DNA of 15,011 bases, taken from Pseudomonadota bacterium. Its GTDB lineage: Bacteria; Pseudomonadota; Alphaproteobacteria; Rhizobiales; Xanthobacteraceae. Shown here one piece after another: positions 12,685 through 15,011 of the stretch. The DNA lies in the NCBI GenBank assembly GCA_963205465.1, contig CAUJKG010000389.1, forward strand, positions 1 to 15,011. Reading direction: 5' to 3'. Each line of letters opens with the position of its first letter. Positions within the stretch are counted from its first letter, which is position 1. The position numbers and the translations under genes are program-made. The notes under the pieces are model-generated. The model saw only the letters and a program-made list of their open reading frames with translations. It was not told where the DNA came from and did not search any database.

Positions 12685-12732
12685 TTCTTTGCAAGCGGAG
12701 GGCATTCCCGCGTTTTCAAGGAGGACAACAAG

Positions 12733-13128
12733 ATGGCGACAGCAGCACCGCGCGCGATGAGCGGAACCGCACAGACCAAGCTCACCCATGATCTGATCGA
12801 GAGCGATCGCGTCGTCGGCACGAATGTTTATCGTTCGGACGGCACCAAGATCGGCTCAATCGAGCGCGTCATGATCGACAAATATTCGGGGCAGGCGGCC
12901 TATGCCGTGATGAGCTTCGGCGGCTTCCTCGGCCTCGGCCACGATCATTACCCGATCCCCTGGGCGAAGCTCGACTACAACGCCGAACTCGGCGGCTATG
13001 AGGTGAACATCACCGACGAAGAACTTAAGGCCGCGCCGCACTTCGATCCGGGCAAGGAATATTCCTGGGACACCGTGCAGGGCCAGAAGATCTACGGCCA
13101 TTATGGCGTGCCGACCTATTGGGCGTGA
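12733..13128 (+). CDS. PRC-barrel domain protein
   Basis: 131-residue soluble protein with a PRC-barrel (photosynthetic reaction centre H-subunit-like beta barrel) at about 18-90: LIESDRVVGTNVYRSDGTKI, then IERVMIDKYSGQAAYAVMSF and a GFLGLGHDHYPIPW stretch, the usual signature of the stand-alone stress-associated subgroup. The C-terminal 40 residues (EELKAAPHFDPGKEYSWD, then YGHYGVPTYWA) are the family's conserved tail. Stand-alone PRC-barrel proteins have no known enzyme activity; they are thought to be adaptor or binding modules. ATG 12733 has AAGGAGG at 12718-12724. Transcription from a perfect EcfG promoter 50 bases upstream indicates general-stress control; the terminator after it makes it a single-gene unit. 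Confidence 0.92.
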   Translation: MATAAPRAMSGTAQTKLTHDLIESDRVVGTNVYRSDGTKIGSIERVMIDKYSGQAAYAVMSFGGFLGLGHDHYPIPWAKLDYNAELGGYEVNITDEELKAAPHFDPGKEYSWDTVQGQKIYGHYGVPTYWA

Positions 13129-13162
13129 CGCCTGCGCTGTTTCACTCGAAACCCGCGAAACG

Positions 13163-13192
13163 AAAACGCCCCGCGAAAGCGGGGCGTTTTTT
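13163..13192. terminator. Bidirectional intrinsic terminator overlapping the lepA stop
   Basis: A 10-12 base-pair stem (AACGCCCCGC with GCGGGGCGTT) capped by a GAAA tetraloop (13175-13178), followed by TTTTTT at 13187-13192 for rightward transcripts; the mirrored AAAA at 13163-13166 gives a T-run for leftward transcripts. The last Ts belong to the lepA stop codon (13191-13193). It separates the convergent PRC-barrel and lepA genes. Confidence 0.92.
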
Positions 13193-14999
13193 ATCCATCC
13201 ACCTTCAGCGCCGCGATGAACGCTTCCTGCGGAATGTCGACCTTACCGTATTGGCGCATTTTCTTTTTGCCCTCTTTCTGCTTTTCGAGGAGCTTGCGCT
13301 TGCGGGTGGCGTCGCCGCCATAGCACTTCGCCGTCACGTCCTTGCGCAGCGCCCGCACCGTTTCGCGCGCGATCACCTTGCCGCCGATCGCGGCCTGGAT
13401 CGGCACCTGGAACATGTGCGGCGGGATCAGTTCTTTCAGCTTCTCGCACATCGCGCGGCCGCGGCTTTCGGCGCGCGTGCGGTGCACGAGCATGGCGAGC
13501 GCATCGACCTGCTCGGTGTTGACGAGGATCGAAAGCCGCACGAGGTCGCCGGGGCGGCGGTCTTCCATTTTGTAGTCGAAAGAGGCGTAACCTTTCGAGA
13601 TCGATTTCAGCCGGTCGTAGAAATCGAACACCACTTCGTTGAGCGGCAGTTCGTATTCGACCATGGCGCGCGCGCCGACATAAGAAAGGTTCTTCTGGTT
13701 GCCGCGGCGGTCCTGGCAGAGCTTGATGACCGAGCCGAGATATTCGTCGGGCGTCAGAATGGTCGCGCGAATCCACGGTTCCTGGATTTCATCGATCTGC
13801 ACCACGTCCGGCATGTCCACCGGATTGTGCAGTTCCATCACGTCACCGTTGATTAAACGGATTTCGTAGATCACCGAAGGCGCGGTTGCGATCAGTTCGA
13901 GATCGAACTCGCGCGAGAGCCGCTCCTGAATGATTTCGAGATGCAAGAGCCCAAGGAAGCCGCAGCGGAAGCCAAATCCCAATGCGGCGCTGGTTTCCAT
14001 TTCGAACGAGAAGCTTGCATCGTTCAAACGCAGTTTCGACATCGCCCCGCGCAGCGCCTCGAAGTCGGCGGCATCGACCGGGAACAACCCGCAGAACACG
14101 ACCGGCTGCGCCGGGCGGAAGCCTGCGAGCGGCGTGTCCACAGGCTTGCGATCATCCGTGATGGTGTCGCCGACGCGCGTGTCTGCAACTTCTTTAATGG
14201 AGGCCGTGAAGAAGCCGATTTCGCCGGGTCCGAGTTCGTCGACTTCGGTCTTCTTCGGGTTGATGACGCCGACGCGGTCGAGATCGTAAGCCGCGCGCGC
14301 ACCCATCATGCGGATGCGCTGGTTCTTGCGCATGGTGCCGTCGATGATGCGCACCAGCACGACCACGCCGAGATAGGCGTCGTACCAGCTGTCCACGAGC
14401 AGCGCTTTCAAGGGCGCGTTGCGGTCGCCTTTCGGCGCGGGAAGGCGCTCGACGATGGCTTCCAGCACATCCGGCACGCCTTCGCCGGTCTTCGCGGAAA
14501 TGCCGATCGCGCCGGAAGCGTCGATGCCGATCACTTCCTCGATCTGCGCCTTCACCTTCTCAGGCTCGGCAGCAGGAAGGTCGATCTTGTTCAGAACCGG
14601 CACGATCTCGTGATTGTTGTCGATGGCCTGATAGACGTTGGCGAGCGTCTGCGCTTCCACGCCCTGGCTCGCGTCCACCACGAGCAGCGAGCCCTCGCAG
14701 GCGGCAAGAGAACGGTTCACTTCATAGGCGAAGTCGACGTGACCGGGCGTGTCGATCAGGTTCAGAACGTAATTCTGGCCGTTCTTGGCCTTGTAGTTGA
14801 GGCGCACGGTCTGCGCCTTGATGGTGATGCCGCGCTCGCGCTCGATATCCATGTTGTCGAGCACTTGGTCCTTGCCCGCCATCTCCCGCGCGTCCATCGC
14901 GCCGGTGAGCTGGATCAGCCGGTCGGCAAGCGTGGATTTCCCGTGGTCGATATGGGCGACGATCGAGAAATTGCGGATGTTTTCGATGGGTATGGCCAT
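13191..14999 (-). CDS. lepA: Elongation factor 4 (LepA), ribosome back-translocase GTPase
   Basis: Complete 602-residue translational GTPase that acts on ribosomes (back-translocation, initiation/assembly quality), chiefly under ionic or cold stress. GTPase motifs are all present: G1 AHIDHGKST (15-23), G2 RGITI (56-60), G3 DTPGH (83-87), G4 NKID (137-140), G5 SAKT (168-171). Domain II, the EF-G-like domains III and V, and the LepA-specific C-terminal domain (YGGDATRKRKLLEKQKEGKK, then RQYGKVDIPQEAF) follow in normal order and length. ATG 14999 is 12 bases from the window edge, so upstream signals cannot be judged. The stop codon sits within the T-run of a shared terminator. The overlapping long frames on the other strand are composition shadows. 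Confidence 0.98.
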   Translation of the reverse strand: MAIPIENIRNFSIVAHIDHGKSTLADRLIQLTGAMDAREMAGKDQVLDNMDIERERGITIKAQTVRLNYKAKNGQNYVLNLIDTPGHVDFAYEVNRSLAACEGSLLVVDASQGVEAQTLANVYQAIDNNHEIVPVLNKIDLPAAEPEKVKAQIEEVIGIDASGAIGISAKTGEGVPDVLEAIVERLPAPKGDRNAPLKALLVDSWYDAYLGVVVLVRIIDGTMRKNQRIRMMGARAAYDLDRVGVINPKKTEVDELGPGEIGFFTASIKEVADTRVGDTITDDRKPVDTPLAGFRPAQPVVFCGLFPVDAADFEALRGAMSKLRLNDASFSFEMETSAALGFGFRCGFLGLLHLEIIQERLSREFDLELIATAPSVIYEIRLINGDVMELHNPVDMPDVVQIDEIQEPWIRATILTPDEYLGSVIKLCQDRRGNQKNLSYVGARAMVEYELPLNEVVFDFYDRLKSISKGYASFDYKMEDRRPGDLVRLSILVNTEQVDALAMLVHRTRAESRGRAMCEKLKELIPPHMFQVPIQAAIGGKVIARETVRALRKDVTAKCYGGDATRKRKLLEKQKEGKKKMRQYGKVDIPQEAFIAALKVDG

Positions 15000-15011
15000 G
15001 GCGCGCGGGTG

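Noticed and set aside
1..15011. CRISPR array, insertion sequence, prophage, tRNA or rRNA gene, toxin-antitoxin or defence system
   Set aside because: No repeat arrays, transposase motifs, tRNA-like clover leaves or defence domains were seen by reading both strands; the content is ordinary chromosomal genes.

Overview
GC-rich, codon-dense DNA (no RNA genes, IS elements or CRISPR seen) with the gene style of an alphaproteobacterium, most likely Hyphomicrobiales (Bradyrhizobium/Rhodopseudomonas/Xanthobacteraceae neighbourhood). The pointers are a rhizobial-type malonate pathway, an IorA of the fused ferredoxin-domain type, two perfect EcfG-type (GGAAC-N16-CGTT) general-stress promoters, and the PRC-barrel, DUF1508 and lysine-rich KGG-like small proteins common in that order. 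The organism assignment is inference from gene content only.

Layout. 1-2010 (-): indolepyruvate ferredoxin oxidoreductase alpha subunit, running off the left edge. 2024-2536 (-): a MarR regulator just upstream in the same direction. 2537-2851: a divergent control region of about 315 bases. 2852-5761 (+): a complete DctP-DctQ-DctM TRAP transporter with tightly packed genes. 5778-8690 (-): one 970-codon frame joining malonyl-CoA decarboxylase (MatA) to malonyl-CoA synthetase (MatB), convergent with the transporter. 8767-9567 (-): a BtuF-like substrate-binding protein without a signal peptide. 9741-10310 (+): a Yip1-like membrane protein. 10313-11197 (-) and 11370-11870 (+): a divergent pair of cell-wall enzymes, MepA endopeptidase and a YkuD L,D-transpeptidase. 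11938-12120 (-) and 12179-12574 (-): a DUF1508/YegP-like protein and a lysine-rich H1-like protein. 12733-13128 (+): a PRC-barrel protein. 13191-14999 (-): lepA, complete.

How the parts fit. The TRAP transporter and the MatA-MatB fusion make a plausible self-contained malonate module: uptake, activation to malonyl-CoA, then decarboxylation to acetyl-CoA. TRAP-type malonate transporters are known next to matAB in rhizobia, but no GntR-type MatR is seen here, so the divergent MarR protein is a candidate regulator. The small-protein cluster at 11.9-13.1 kb looks like a general-stress-response island: two back-to-back EcfG promoters share one inverted repeat in the -35 area and fire outward to the PRC-barrel gene and to the lysine-rich/DUF1508 pair. 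Strong bidirectional hairpin terminators close that island on both sides.

The two most notable observations are the single-frame MatA-MatB fusion and the divergent double EcfG promoter. The rest is ordinary chromosomal content.
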